A stretch of 64,000 nt of DNA from CAZDXB01 sp964509335 (GCA_964509335.1 CAZDXB010000009.1:34233-98232); one strand, 5' to 3'; positions 34,316 to 43,994 are shown, counted from the first letter of the stretch. Program-made: numbers and translations. Notes: a model not told the origin generated them from the sequence alone.

Positions 34316-35740
34316 CTAAGAGATGTTTTTCCCGGATATGTTGATTCCGAGTTGTTCAATACGATATCTAAGTTTAGCTCTGGAAATTTCTAAAAGTTTT
34401 GCGGCTTTAATTTGGTTTCCACCGGTAATCTTGAGAGTCTGTATAATTAGGTCTTTTAAGATATTAGCCATAGGCGCTCCGGTTTGCGAGATTTTTAGGT
34501 AATGTTCGCGTTCTTTTATTTCTACCGGGTCTTTTTTCTCTACTTTTTCAGAAGCGCCGCCGGCGTGGAGGAAGCTAAGAGAATTTTTAGTTATGACGTC
34601 TTCGGTTTCTAGAAGAACCGCTCTTTCGATGACGTTTCTAAGCTCTCTTATGTTGCCCTTCCAAGGATATTTTTTTAGCGATTCGACCGATTCCGGGGAG
34701 AAACCCGTAACGTTTTTGCCGAGTTTTTTGTTAAATTCTTTTACTATGGCGGCGGCGAGATTCATTATGTCGTCGCCTCTTTCGTTAAGCGGGGGCAATT
34801 CTATTGCGGTTACGTTCAAACGATAGAATAAGTCCTCTCTGAATTCGCCTTTTTCGACTAGTTTTTCTAAATTTTTGTTTGTTGACGCAATAATTCTAAC
34901 GTCCACGGAGATTTCTTTGGAGCCGCCCAAACGGTAGAAAGTTCTTTCTTGAAGCACCCTGAGTAGTTTTACTTGCAATTCGGGGCTTAGTTCGGCGATT
35001 TCGTCGAGTAGCAGAGTGCCGTGATTGGCTTGTTCGAATTTGCCCTGTTTTATTTTTTCCGTGGCGCCGGTGAAAGCTCCTCGTTCGTAGCCGAATAGTT
35101 CGTTTTCGGCGAGTTCTTTTGGGATGGCGCCGCAATTGATTGAAACGAACGGACCGCGCGCTCTTTCGGAGTTTTCGTGTATATAGCGAGCGAAAAGTTC
35201 TTTTCCCGTTCCTGTTTCGCCGATTATTAGAGCGGTCGTGTCGGGCGACGAGGCGATGATTTTCGCCATTTCCATCGCTTTTTTTACGCCTTCCGATTGA
35301 CCTATTATTTCGCTCGGTCGCTCTTCTTCTAATCTTTCAGATAGTAAATTGACTTGACGTTTTAGGTCGTAGTTTTGCAGCGCTTTTTCTACCGAGACTT
35401 CCAGTTGTTCTAAATCCAAAGGTTTTACTATGAAGTCTTCTGCGCCGAGTTTCATAGCTCTAACCGCCATTTTTATATCGGAAAAGGCGGTCATCATAAT
35501 TACGGGAATCTGGTATCCGCTCGATTTCAGCTTTTCCAGTATTTCCAATCCGTTGGCGTGTCCTAGAAATATATCTAGGAGCAATAAATCGGGGCTGATT
35601 GAATTAAGCTCCCTGTCGGCTTCCTCGGAGTCGGTGTAGGTGATTACGTTAGAGTATTTCGCGCCGAGGATGTCTTTGATTGTGTTGTTTACTAGTGGGT
35701 CGTCTTCAATGACCGCTATTGTGTAATTCTTTTTTGCCAT
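34316..35740 (-). CDS. NtrC-family sigma-54-dependent response regulator, FlgR-like
   Basis: The 474-residue protein has a receiver domain (D56 in LLLLDIFLG) and an AAA+ domain with Walker A (GETGTGKE), the sigma-54-contacting GAFTGA loop and Walker B (LLLDEIAEL). A Fis-type helix-turn-helix at the C-terminus (NQIKAAKLLEISRAKLRYRI) binds DNA. It would open sigma-54 promoters when phosphorylated by the PAS kinase 37 bases upstream. A sigma-54 promoter is seen before the flagellin pair at 19653-19668, which suggests flagellar control like FlgR. That target is inferred. Confidence 0.92.
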   Translation of the reverse strand: MAKKNYTIAVIEDDPLVNNTIKDILGAKYSNVITYTDSEEADRELNSISPDLLLLDIFLGHANGLEILEKLKSSGYQIPVIMMTAFSDIKMAVRAMKLGAEDFIVKPLDLEQLEVSVEKALQNYDLKRQVNLLSERLEEERPSEIIGQSEGVKKAMEMAKIIASSPDTTALIIGETGTGKELFARYIHENSERARGPFVSINCGAIPKELAENELFGYERGAFTGATEKIKQGKFEQANHGTLLLDEIAELSPELQVKLLRVLQERTFYRLGGSKEISVDVRIIASTNKNLEKLVEKGEFREDLFYRLNVTAIELPPLNERGDDIMNLAAAIVKEFNKKLGKNVTGFSPESVESLKKYPWKGNIRELRNVIERAVLLETEDVITKNSLSFLHAGGASEKVEKKDPVEIKEREHYLKISQTGAPMANILKDLIIQTLKITGGNQIKAAKLLEISRAKLRYRIEQLGINISGKNIS

Positions 35741-35777
35741 ATACTACTGATTTATTTGTTGTTGAAAAAATTTCATT

Positions 35778-36863
35778 TTATTTAGCAGGAAGTTTTAAGT
35801 AAAAAGTCGCTCCTTTGCCGACGCTGCTTTCTACGTCGATAACTCCGCTGTGTTGGTGCATAATTCTTTGCGTTATTGGCAAGCCGAGTCCGGTTCCGTC
35901 GGCTTTTCGCGTGAAAAAGGGATTAAAAATTTTAGGCAAATCTTCCGGCGGTATTCCTTTGCCGCTGTCGGAAATAGAAACTATCGAGTAAGTTCCTTCA
36001 GCTCTTCTACCGCCCTTTTCTTCGTAAGTTTTGATTTTAATTGCGCCTTTGTTTTTAATTGAATCCGCCGCGTTTGTTATAATATTGACCAGCGCTTGCT
36101 GGATTTGCTTTTCGTCGGCGGCTATTCGCTTTATTTTTTCGTTTAAGTTCAACTCTACTTTGATTTCTTTCTTTTTAAGCATCGAGGCGGATAAATCCAG
36201 AGCTACCGGTATTAAAGCGTTTAAATCTAATTCTTTTATATCGGGAGGCGCCGGTCTGGAAAAGTTCAATGTAACTTCGACGATTCGCGAGATTCTTTGG
36301 ACGCCTTGCAAAGCGTTTTTTGAATAGTTGAATTCGGGCGAATCCTCCTCGAAAGTTCTTTTCAAGGCTTGTAGGTTGAGTTTGACCGCCGCCAGTGGAT
36401 TTTTTATTTCGTGAGAGACGCCCGCCGAGAGCTGACCTAATAGCACAAGTTTGTCGGTCTGGACTAATTTGTCCGTTAGAGCGTGTTGCTCGCTAACGTC
36501 TCTGGCTATGGCTTGTATCAATCGCTGTCCGTCGTATTCGAAGAATCTAGCGCTTACCTCTACCATTAGTTCCTTTTGGCTCGAAGAACTCAAGTTTAAT
36601 TCGCTTAAAACCGTGGGCGCGCTGGATTTCTTTAGCAGTTTAAAAAGCCTCCTAAATTGCGGTAAGTTTGAGCCAATCAAATCTTCTCTAGTAGTTTCAA
36701 GCAAAGAAGCGGCGAAATCGTTTGCGTCGAGGACGCTCCAAGTGTCCGGTTGGACAATAAAGACGGCGTCCGTAGCGTTTTCGAAAAACGATTTATACCA
36801 TTGCAATTGTTTTTTTAAACGTTCCGCGCCTTCGTTATTTTCTTGTTTGATTTTTTCGACCAT
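35778..36863 (-). CDS. Soluble PAS histidine kinase, NtrB/FlgS-like
   Basis: The 361-residue protein has no membrane helix. A PAS domain (about residues 18-125) is followed by HisKA with H151 in GVSHEIKNPLAAV and an ATPase domain (NIITNAADSIKN, DSGKGIP, TGLGLPIT). It is directly upstream of the sigma-54 activator and is its likely partner. A soluble kinase paired with an NtrC-like regulator beside motility genes recalls FlgS/FlgR of Campylobacter and Helicobacter. It starts 11 bases after the TPR lipoprotein stop. Confidence 0.9.
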   Translation of the reverse strand: MVEKIKQENNEGAERLKKQLQWYKSFFENATDAVFIVQPDTWSVLDANDFAASLLETTREDLIGSNLPQFRRLFKLLKKSSAPTVLSELNLSSSSQKELMVEVSARFFEYDGQRLIQAIARDVSEQHALTDKLVQTDKLVLLGQLSAGVSHEIKNPLAAVKLNLQALKRTFEEDSPEFNYSKNALQGVQRISRIVEVTLNFSRPAPPDIKELDLNALIPVALDLSASMLKKKEIKVELNLNEKIKRIAADEKQIQQALVNIITNAADSIKNKGAIKIKTYEEKGGRRAEGTYSIVSISDSGKGIPPEDLPKIFNPFFTRKADGTGLGLPITQRIMHQHSGVIDVESSVGKGATFYLKLPAK

Positions 36864-36874
36864 CGCTTAGGATT

Positions 36875-39136
36875 TTATTTATTCTTTTTTTGTTTAGGCG
36901 ACTTTTCTTCTTTTTTGTTTTCCGCTTCGGGGCTTTGCTCTTCTTTTTTGTCTTCCGACTCTTCTTTTTCTTCCCCTTCTTTTTCATTCTCTTCGTCCGA
37001 ATCTTTGCGCAAATCTTTAAATGGGTTGTTTATATTTATTCCGGGCGTTAATTGTTTTTTGAGAGAATCGGTGTCGCTCGCGTTTTTTAACTTTTCCTTT
37101 TGTTCGTCCAAAAATTTGTCTGATTCCTCGGTTACGGTTTCTTTAGCTTTCTCGAAAAGCGAGCCGGGGTCTTTGATTATATCCATCAAGCCGGGAGATT
37201 TGCTGTCCTTTTTCTTGCCTTCTTCCGGCTTTTCGACTTCTATTGGTTGAGTGAGCAAATGGTCTGTTTTGGGTATATATAAAGTTGTGCGCTTTGATTT
37301 TAAAGAGTCGGGAATTTCGCCCTCGCTTTCTACGGCTTCCGCGTAAGCGACGGTTCTACTTACGTCGGCGGCGTATTCTGAACGCGGATATCTTTCTATT
37401 AGTAATTTATAATATTCGAGAGCTTCTTTGTATAGTTCTAAATCTTTTTCGAAAATCCATCCTATAGTATATATAGATTTCGGGGCTAATTCGTTGTCGG
37501 GATAATAATTGAATAGCTTTGTAAATTGTTTTATAGCGAAGTCGTATTCTCTGTTTCTCCATAGGCTTACGCCGGAACTGTAAAGCTCGCCGACGGGGTC
37601 TATAATGAAAGCTTCGGTATAACCCAATCGTTTTCTGGCGTCTTCTCCGTATTCCGTGAGGGCGTAATTATCGATTACAATTTCCATTAGAGAATCGGAT
37701 TTAAGCGGCTCTAAATCTTCTAAAAATCTGCCGTAGGCGTAATAATATCTAGCTGTTTGTTCTTCGTCTTTTATTGACTTTTCAATCGCCAGATTGTAGT
37801 AGTGGTCGGCTGAGTCGGTATTGCCGAGACTTTGCTGGACGCGAGCCATTTCGTAACAATCTTTTGCGAGCTTTCTTTTTTCTTCGTCGGTTAATTCTCT
37901 TTTGCGCTCGATTTTATCTATCATAGGCATAATCGACGCGCGTTTTCTGCTCCATTGCTGAAGCAAATCGTGAATCTTGCCGGCTTTTTTAGAAGCCGGG
38001 TTGGCGGTGTTTCTCGCTTTGCCTAAGTAAATTTTTGCGTCGGAGTATTCCTTGTTTTTATAGAACTCCACCCCTCTTTCGTAGTAAACTACGGCTATAG
38101 CTTTGCTTCCTATAAAAGTCGTGTCTGCGCGCGATTCGGCTTTTTCGTATTTTTCAAATTCTTCTTTTAATCTATAAAGGTTCATTTTCTCGGCGAAAAT
38201 GTGGGATTGCCATTCCTCGTATTTTCCGTCGTCTTCCAATTCATCGAGAATTTTCTCGGCGTCTTCGTACCGCCCTATTCTAGCTAAGCAAGAGGCTTTA
38301 TACAGCAGCGCCTCAAATTCGGTCATATAATTAGGGTCGTACTGGAGGACTTTTGTGAACAACTTTTCGGCTTTTTCGAATTTATTCATTCTGAAAAAAA
38401 GCGCGGCTAAATCGAATTGCCATTTTGCTTTCATTTCTTCGTCGTCGGTTTGGATTATCGCTTGTTTGTAGGGTCTTGCCGCTTCTTTGAAATCATTTTG
38501 GAATAGAGCGAGTTCGGCTTCGATTCTAAACGCTTCGGATAAAATGTCGTATCTGCCGAGTTGCCAAGCGATATCCACAGTTCTGGAAAGGACTGTTTTC
38601 CCCGCTTCGAATTTTCTTTGAATCAATAGGTTTTTCGCTAGCAGTAAATGGGCGTCGGGCGAAAGTTCGCCGTCGGGATATTTGTCTATTAATTCTCCGC
38701 ATTTTATTTGCGAATTCAACCAAAGGTTTTGATAAAAATACGAAAGAGCCATAAGGTATAGCGAACCTTGGATATAGTTGCTGTTGGGGTGTTTAGCTAA
38801 TATTTTGGAGCCTTTTATCACCATTGAATCCAGTTTCGATTTTACGGGTTGCCTTTGCCTTTTGTTAATAACAAACTCAGTTAGAAAGGGCGGAAGCGAA
38901 GTTTCTCTTTTTCTCGGCAATTTTATGTCCATTTCAGGAGCTAATACCGTCGGGGTTTCTTTAAGTTTTTCGGTTTGATAGTCGAACTCCGACTCGCATT
39001 CTTTGCGGATGCGTTCCATATTATAATAAGTGTTGAAATAGGTAATGAAGTTGTCCCAATGGCGGCATCCAAAGAATACTAAAGCGATTATCGCCCCAAC
39101 TAGGTATATTGTTTTTCTATCCGATAGTTTAATCAT
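36875..39136 (-). CDS. TPR lipoprotein, possibly PorW/SprE-like
   Basis: The 753-residue protein has a lipoprotein-type signal (VFFGC, Cys about residue 24) followed by HWDNFITYFNTYYNMERIRK. It then has many tetratricopeptide repeats (for example AKWQFDLAALFFRMNKFEKAEKLF and PKSIYTIGWIFEKDLELYKEA). The last 130 residues are a charged low-complexity tail. The N-terminal pattern of Cys followed by a Tyr/Asn-rich 'YFNTYYN' stretch recalls SprE/PorW, a T9SS and gliding lipoprotein, but I cannot confirm this. It probably faces the periplasm. It heads the run that continues into the PAS kinase, 11 bases downstream. Confidence 0.8.
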   Translation of the reverse strand: MIKLSDRKTIYLVGAIIALVFFGCRHWDNFITYFNTYYNMERIRKECESEFDYQTEKLKETPTVLAPEMDIKLPRKRETSLPPFLTEFVINKRQRQPVKSKLDSMVIKGSKILAKHPNSNYIQGSLYLMALSYFYQNLWLNSQIKCGELIDKYPDGELSPDAHLLLAKNLLIQRKFEAGKTVLSRTVDIAWQLGRYDILSEAFRIEAELALFQNDFKEAARPYKQAIIQTDDEEMKAKWQFDLAALFFRMNKFEKAEKLFTKVLQYDPNYMTEFEALLYKASCLARIGRYEDAEKILDELEDDGKYEEWQSHIFAEKMNLYRLKEEFEKYEKAESRADTTFIGSKAIAVVYYERGVEFYKNKEYSDAKIYLGKARNTANPASKKAGKIHDLLQQWSRKRASIMPMIDKIERKRELTDEEKRKLAKDCYEMARVQQSLGNTDSADHYYNLAIEKSIKDEEQTARYYYAYGRFLEDLEPLKSDSLMEIVIDNYALTEYGEDARKRLGYTEAFIIDPVGELYSSGVSLWRNREYDFAIKQFTKLFNYYPDNELAPKSIYTIGWIFEKDLELYKEALEYYKLLIERYPRSEYAADVSRTVAYAEAVESEGEIPDSLKSKRTTLYIPKTDHLLTQPIEVEKPEEGKKKDSKSPGLMDIIKDPGSLFEKAKETVTEESDKFLDEQKEKLKNASDTDSLKKQLTPGININNPFKDLRKDSDEENEKEGEEKEESEDKKEEQSPEAENKKEEKSPKQKKNK

Positions 39137-39737
39137 ATCACGTTATGTTTTCCGCTTTATAGCGTTTAGCGACAGCTTAGATTTTTTGATATTAATAGTT
39201 AATAGCAATACAAACTTAACAAAATTGGCTAATATTATCAACAAAATGCTTTCGTTTAATTTTACGACGTATGAGGAGCGATATAATTTAAAATGAAACG
39301 CTGAAGGTATTCAGAAGTTCCCGTTTCTCTCTCCAGTTCGCGTTCCTCTCTCCCAAATTGGAATTTGGGAGAGAGGGGTGGAGCGGAGGAGAGAGGCGTG
39401 GGAGCGGAGGAGAGAAATTGGTTTTTAACGATATTGCAATTTCTAACGATAAGGTTCTATAAACAATCGTTTTTTCTGGATTCCCAATCAAGTTGGGAAT
39501 GACTTATAGGAGTTGTTTCCGTTTTTCTCTCTAGTTCCCGTTTCTTTCTCTAGTTTCCGTTTCTCTCTCCAGTTCTCGTTTCTCTCTCCCAAATTGGAAT
39601 TTGGGAGAGAGGGGTGTGAGCGGAGGAGAGAGGGGTGTGAGCGGAGGAGAGAGGCGTGGGGCGGAGGAAGAGAGGCGGAGTGCGTGTGAGCGGAGGAGAG
39701 AGGAATATGTTAGCGTTCGTTGCGGTTTCTCAAATAA
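39137..39737. repeat. Intergenic region with palindromic repeat families
   Basis: Two copies of a near-perfect palindrome (CTCTCTCCCAAATT, two bases, then its complement) lie at 39345-39376 and 39582-39611. Each is followed by tandem purine-rich units based on GGGGTGTGAGCGGAGGAGAGA (39375-39415 and 39610-39705). A third, unrelated palindrome (ATTCCCAA...TTGGGAAT) lies at about 39481-39501. Pyrimidine-rich units (TTTCTCTCTCCAGTTC) precede each palindrome. These are extragenic repeats of the REP type. The first 160 bases (39137-39300) hold no repeat and may contain the promoter of the TPR gene. I see no gene. Confidence 0.75.
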
Positions 39738-39772
39738 AAAACGGCGCCGAGCGCAAAGCCCGACGCCGTTTT
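39738..39772 (-). terminator. Rho-independent terminator after the chemoreceptor gene
   Basis: AAAACGGCG (39738-39746) pairs with CGCCGTTTT (39764-39772) around a 17-base loop that may itself pair further. The minus strand then continues with T residues. It lies 29 bases after the chemoreceptor stop. Confidence 0.8.
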
Positions 39773-39800
39773 ATTCGCTGTTTCACCTTCCGAAAAAGAT

Positions 39801-42800
39801 TTAGGCTTTTTCATCGGGCGACTCTAGATATTTCTCCTCCTTGCTTCTCAGTTTGTAGTTTTCCATTTCCATTTTACTTTTATCGCCTTCGTTTATTGTG
39901 AATTGTTCAACCAAATCTCTCAATTGTTCGGTTAGTTTAGCTAGTTCGTCGGAAGTGGAGGCGACTTCCTGAACCTGTTGAGCTTGCTCGGAAGTAACGT
40001 TCGAGATACCCGCTACGTTCTTAGCGATTTCTTCGCTGGTCGAGGATTGCTCTTCGTTTGCGGCGGCTATTTGGTTTATCATATCTTGCACTTCTTGCGA
40101 ACTGCTTACGACTTGTCCTAAAGAGTCGCCGGCTTTGTCGGCTAGCTCTATGCCGCTTTCGACTTCCGTAGTTCCTTGCTGCATCTCTTCGACCGCGTTG
40201 TCGGTTTCTTTTTGGATGCCTTTAATCATATCGGCGATTTGCTTCGTAGCTTCCGTCGTTCGTTCGGCTAGTTTTCTTACTTCGTCGGCGACTACGGCGA
40301 AACCTCTTCCTTGTTCGCCGGCTCGCGCCGCTTCAATTGCCGCGTTCAGGGCGAGCAAGTTAGTTTGGTCGGCTATGTCGTCGATTACCGAGATGATTTC
40401 GCCTATTTTCTTGCCCGACTGTCCCAGTTTCTCGATGTTGCTGGCGGTGTTCTTAACGGCGCTGGCAATGTCTCGCATCTTTTGAACGGTTTGCTCGACT
40501 ACGTCGCCGCCTTCTTTCGCTATCTTGCCGTATTTCTCGGCGTTTTCGGCTGTCTTGGTGGCGCTCATAGCGTTCTCGGTGATGGTTCTTGACATTTCCT
40601 CGACTGCCGAGGCTACCTCGTCGGCTTGAGAGCTTTGCTCTTCAGCTCCGCTGGCTAAGTTGTCCGACGATGCCGATATTTCCGCCGCCGAGCTTGCCGT
40701 GTTCTCTACAGCGTCTTTGACTTGCGATATTATATCTGATAGCGCGGAGGACAAAGCGTTGACAAATTCTTTTAGTTTTTCGTTGTCGCCTTCGTATTGT
40801 CCTTTCATTGTGGCGGTGAAATCGCCGGATGATAGTCTTTCGAGGGCGGCGCCCGCTTCGTCCAATACTTCAGCTTGCGTTTTCGCCATCTGTTCGGCTT
40901 TTGCCATCGCGTTCTTAATGTCCGTTTGGTCCATTACGACTTCGAACGCGCCGATTGCTTTGCCGTCGTCGTCTCTGATAGGAATGCCGGAGTATTTGAT
41001 TTCTATATCAAGGTCGGGCGTTGGGTGCGCGTCGGTTTCGGATTCGGCTATATTGTTTAACTGCATTGCCTTGTGGCAAGCGCAATCGCCGGTTTGACAA
41101 TCGGAAGTCTTGAAAAAGTCGTAACATTTGGTTCCCTCCAAGTCCTTGCCGGCTTTGCCGCCTATTTTCGCTCCGGTATCGTTTAAGTAAACGATATTGA
41201 AGTCTTTGTCTATTGCCATTGCGGGGATTGGCATATTGTCAATAAATCCGACAACGGCGTTGAGCATATCGTTTACGCCTTTTACGATTTTCTGGTAGTC
41301 GCCGCCGTGTTTAGAAGCGTCGGCTCTTTTTCTTAATCTTCCGGTTTTTCCGGATTCGACTAATGAATTGACGTCCGTTACTAGTTGTAATAAGTTATTA
41401 CGAATGCCGTTAATGGCGTTGGTTAACACCATTTGTTTGCCGGGGAGTTCTCTCATTTCTTTGCTTAAGTCTCCTTCGGCGTATTCTTTCATAATATCAA
41501 TTCCCTCAAGAACGGGATTTGCTATAGAATCGAGAGCGTCGTTTATTCCTTTTAGCAATTCGGCGTAAGCCCCGAATACTTTTTCAGTATTGCATCTGGC
41601 TTCGATATCGCCTTCGTTCTGTTTCTTTATTGTATCGCCGAGTTCGTTGGCGAGAGTGTTCAATGAATCGATACAAACGTTCAGGTTGTTTTTAATTTCG
41701 TTGAAGTCGCCTTTGTATTCGTCTTCGATTTTCGGGGGTATGTCTCCTTTGGAGATTCTATCGACGTATTCGGCGGCTACGTTCAAGGGACCAATAACGT
41801 TGTCGAGAGTATCGTTTACTCCTTCAACGATTCCTTTAAAGTCTCCGCCGTGTTTGGACGCGTCGGCTCTGGTGTCGAGTTTACCTTCGGAGGCCGCGTC
41901 CGAGAGCATCTTTGAATCTCTAACCAGCTCGTTTATCGCGTCTATACAGACGTTCAAATTATTCTTAATTTCGTTGAAGTCGCCTTTGTATTCGTCTTCG
42001 ATTTTCGGGGGTATGTCTCCTTTGGAGATTCTATCGACGTATTCGGCGGCTACGTTCAAGGGACCAATAACGTTGTCGAGAGTATCGTTTACTCCTTCAA
42101 CGATTCCTTTAAAGTCTCCGCCGTGTTTGGACGCGTCGGCTCTGGTGTCGAGTTTACCTTCGGAGGCCGCGTCCGAGAGCATCTTTGAATCTCTAACCAG
42201 CTCGTTTATCGCGTCTATACAGACGTTCAAATTATTCTTAATTTCGTTGAAGTCTCCTTTGTATTCGTCTTCAATTTTCGGGGGTATGTCTCCTTTGGAG
42301 ATTCTATCGACGTATTCGGCGGTTACGTTTAAGGGACCAATAACATTATCGAGAGTATCGTTGAATCCTTCAACTATTTTTCTGAAATCTCCGCCGTGTT
42401 TAGAAGCGTCGGCTCTGATGTCGAGTTTACCTTCGGCGGCGGCGTCGGTAAGCGCTATGCCGTCGCTTACTAATTCGTTAATCGCTCCGATACAAACGTT
42501 CAGATTGTTTTTGATTTCGTTGAAGTCTCCTTTGTATTCGTCTTCAATTTTCGGGGGTATGTCTCCTTTGGAGATTCTATCGACGTATTCGGCGGTTACG
42601 TTAATCGGTTGTACGAAAGCGTCGATAAGCTCGTTCAAATTGTTCATAACATCTTTGAAGTCAACGCCAACGTCCTCGCTGTCGGCTCTTTTGTCTAGTT
42701 TGCCGTCTGTTACCGCTTTTACAAGGTCGCCAATTTGAGATATTACTTTCTTAATTCCTTTATTAATAGAGTTAGAAAGGAATAAAGCCGTAACGACAAC

Positions 42801-43790
42801 AACCGCGGCGGCGATTAAAGCGATGATAATCATATACATAAGGAGGTTGTTTACCGGTTCCATTAGTTCCGCTTCGTCTATTTCAGCTATCAAAGCCCAA
42901 CGTTTTCCGTAAACTTCAAGAGGCGAGTAGGACGAATAAACGGGATTTCCGTTGTAATCTATTATAACTTCCGTATCGCTATTGCCGGATATGGCTTCGT
43001 TTGCGGCTTTGGTGTCCACGCCGTTTTCTTTAACCGTTCCAGCGAAAGAGGCTTTTACCGAATGACCTTCAGGGTCTAAATATGAATCCGAGCGCATTCT
43101 TTTATTTGTGCCTACTAGATAAGTTTCTCCTGTCTCGCCCATACCGGTTCTTTCTTGCATAATATCGTTAATAGCGGTTAGCGAAAGCTGAAGGGCGATA
43201 ATTCCAATTTGATTACCTTCTAAATCGTTAATTGGTCTGCCTATAAAAGCGGCGGGTTCGCTGGAAATGTCGTACCAACTATAATCTTGAAAGGCGAAAC
43301 CAGTTTTAGCCTTGTTAAATAATTCGCCAAGCGGGCTGTTCGCTAGCTCGCCGCTAACGACGTTTTTCCCTAAATCGGCTTCTTTAGCGGCGGTAAACGC
43401 CACGTCGCCATTCATAGAAATGAAGAACAAATCGTAAAAGCCCATTTTGTCGGTGAATTGTTTTAGTTTGCCTCCGTGGAATTCGTCCCACTTATTCCAG
43501 ATATCGCTGTTAAGCCCCGTTTCGTTGTAAGCTTTTATAAATCTTTCGCAGGCTTGTCTCACAGCTGAGTTCTTCGCGTAAACGTCGAGTTCGGCTTTTT
43601 TCTTTTTAAAGTAATCGTCGATTTGCTTTTGTTTGATATTTTTCACCGCGTCTAATTTGTGAACCGCCTCATTTTCTAATGAGGAGGACGAGGTAAAAAA
43701 CGCTATTACGGCTATTATTATCATTGGGAGCAAGCCCAATAAAAGCATAGAAAGAATTAATCTCGAGCTAATCTTCATATTTTTTAGCAT
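39801..43790 (-). CDS. Methyl-accepting chemotaxis protein, dCache with poly-HAMP array and PAS domain
   Basis: The 1,329-residue receptor has two membrane helices (about 12-32 and 318-342) enclosing a dCache sensor in the periplasm (YLVGTNKRMRSDSYL, VYSSYSPLEVYGKRWALIAEID). A long HAMP-like array (about 345-850) includes four 91-residue units built on GDIPPKIEDEYKGDFNEIKN. A PAS domain follows (about 850-985), with a cysteine cluster near residue 903 (CYDFF...DCQTGDCACH). The signalling domain has the conserved hairpin tip (DQTNLLALNAAIEAARAGEQ, about 1150). There is no C-terminal CheR-binding pentapeptide. It is divergent from chemotaxis set 2, its probable partner. Two sigma-28-like elements lie upstream. 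Confidence 0.95.
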   Translation of the reverse strand: MLKNMKISSRLILSMLLLGLLPMIIIAVIAFFTSSSSLENEAVHKLDAVKNIKQKQIDDYFKKKKAELDVYAKNSAVRQACERFIKAYNETGLNSDIWNKWDEFHGGKLKQFTDKMGFYDLFFISMNGDVAFTAAKEADLGKNVVSGELANSPLGELFNKAKTGFAFQDYSWYDISSEPAAFIGRPINDLEGNQIGIIALQLSLTAINDIMQERTGMGETGETYLVGTNKRMRSDSYLDPEGHSVKASFAGTVKENGVDTKAANEAISGNSDTEVIIDYNGNPVYSSYSPLEVYGKRWALIAEIDEAELMEPVNNLLMYMIIIALIAAAVVVVTALFLSNSINKGIKKVISQIGDLVKAVTDGKLDKRADSEDVGVDFKDVMNNLNELIDAFVQPINVTAEYVDRISKGDIPPKIEDEYKGDFNEIKNNLNVCIGAINELVSDGIALTDAAAEGKLDIRADASKHGGDFRKIVEGFNDTLDNVIGPLNVTAEYVDRISKGDIPPKIEDEYKGDFNEIKNNLNVCIDAINELVRDSKMLSDAASEGKLDTRADASKHGGDFKGIVEGVNDTLDNVIGPLNVAAEYVDRISKGDIPPKIEDEYKGDFNEIKNNLNVCIDAINELVRDSKMLSDAASEGKLDTRADASKHGGDFKGIVEGVNDTLDNVIGPLNVAAEYVDRISKGDIPPKIEDEYKGDFNEIKNNLNVCIDSLNTLANELGDTIKKQNEGDIEARCNTEKVFGAYAELLKGINDALDSIANPVLEGIDIMKEYAEGDLSKEMRELPGKQMVLTNAINGIRNNLLQLVTDVNSLVESGKTGRLRKRADASKHGGDYQKIVKGVNDMLNAVVGFIDNMPIPAMAIDKDFNIVYLNDTGAKIGGKAGKDLEGTKCYDFFKTSDCQTGDCACHKAMQLNNIAESETDAHPTPDLDIEIKYSGIPIRDDDGKAIGAFEVVMDQTDIKNAMAKAEQMAKTQAEVLDEAGAALERLSSGDFTATMKGQYEGDNEKLKEFVNALSSALSDIISQVKDAVENTASSAAEISASSDNLASGAEEQSSQADEVASAVEEMSRTITENAMSATKTAENAEKYGKIAKEGGDVVEQTVQKMRDIASAVKNTASNIEKLGQSGKKIGEIISVIDDIADQTNLLALNAAIEAARAGEQGRGFAVVADEVRKLAERTTEATKQIADMIKGIQKETDNAVEEMQQGTTEVESGIELADKAGDSLGQVVSSSQEVQDMINQIAAANEEQSSTSEEIAKNVAGISNVTSEQAQQVQEVASTSDELAKLTEQLRDLVEQFTINEGDKSKMEMENYKLRSKEEKYLESPDEKA
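41692..42246 (-). repeat. Recent 273-bp tandem duplication within the chemoreceptor gene
   Basis: Four units repeat every 273 bp, judged from an anchor at 41701, 41974, 42247 and 42520. The two units covering 41692-42246 are identical base for base as far as I can read, while the outer units differ at many positions. Each unit is 91 codons and encodes a pair of HAMP-like segments. Identity at silent sites means the central copy arose recently or is kept uniform by gene conversion. Confidence 0.9.
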
Positions 43791-43848
43791 AACAGACCTC
43801 TTAAATAAATTTTATAAAAAAATAATCTTTTTCCTTGTTCGCTATTCG

Positions 43849-43876
43849 TTATCGGAACTAGCACAGTTAATATTTA
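43849..43876 (-). promoter_or_regulatory. Sigma-28-like element proximal to the chemoreceptor gene
   Basis: The minus strand reads TAAATATT, 12 bases, then TCCGATAA, about 58 bases before the ATG. The -10 has one mismatch to GCCGATAA; the spacer is one base long. It is weaker than the element at 43995-44021. Confidence 0.45.
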
Positions 43877-43994
43877 AACTTTTACTTGAATAAACCAATT
43901 AAATGTTGTTAATAATCCTGTATCTTTTAAAACTTCAATAGCTTAATTTTTTTGAATCCGTTCTCGTCGTTTTGACAAACATTATTTTTACTTA

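Noticed and set aside
41080..41100. c-type heme motif in the receptor PAS domain.
   Set aside because: The sequence is C-A-C-H, not CxxCH, and the domain is cytoplasmic by topology.
41590..42738. A 382-codon open frame on the plus strand opposite the chemoreceptor gene.
   Set aside because: It is the antisense of the repeated HAMP units; its own repeats mirror theirs and it has no recognisable domain.
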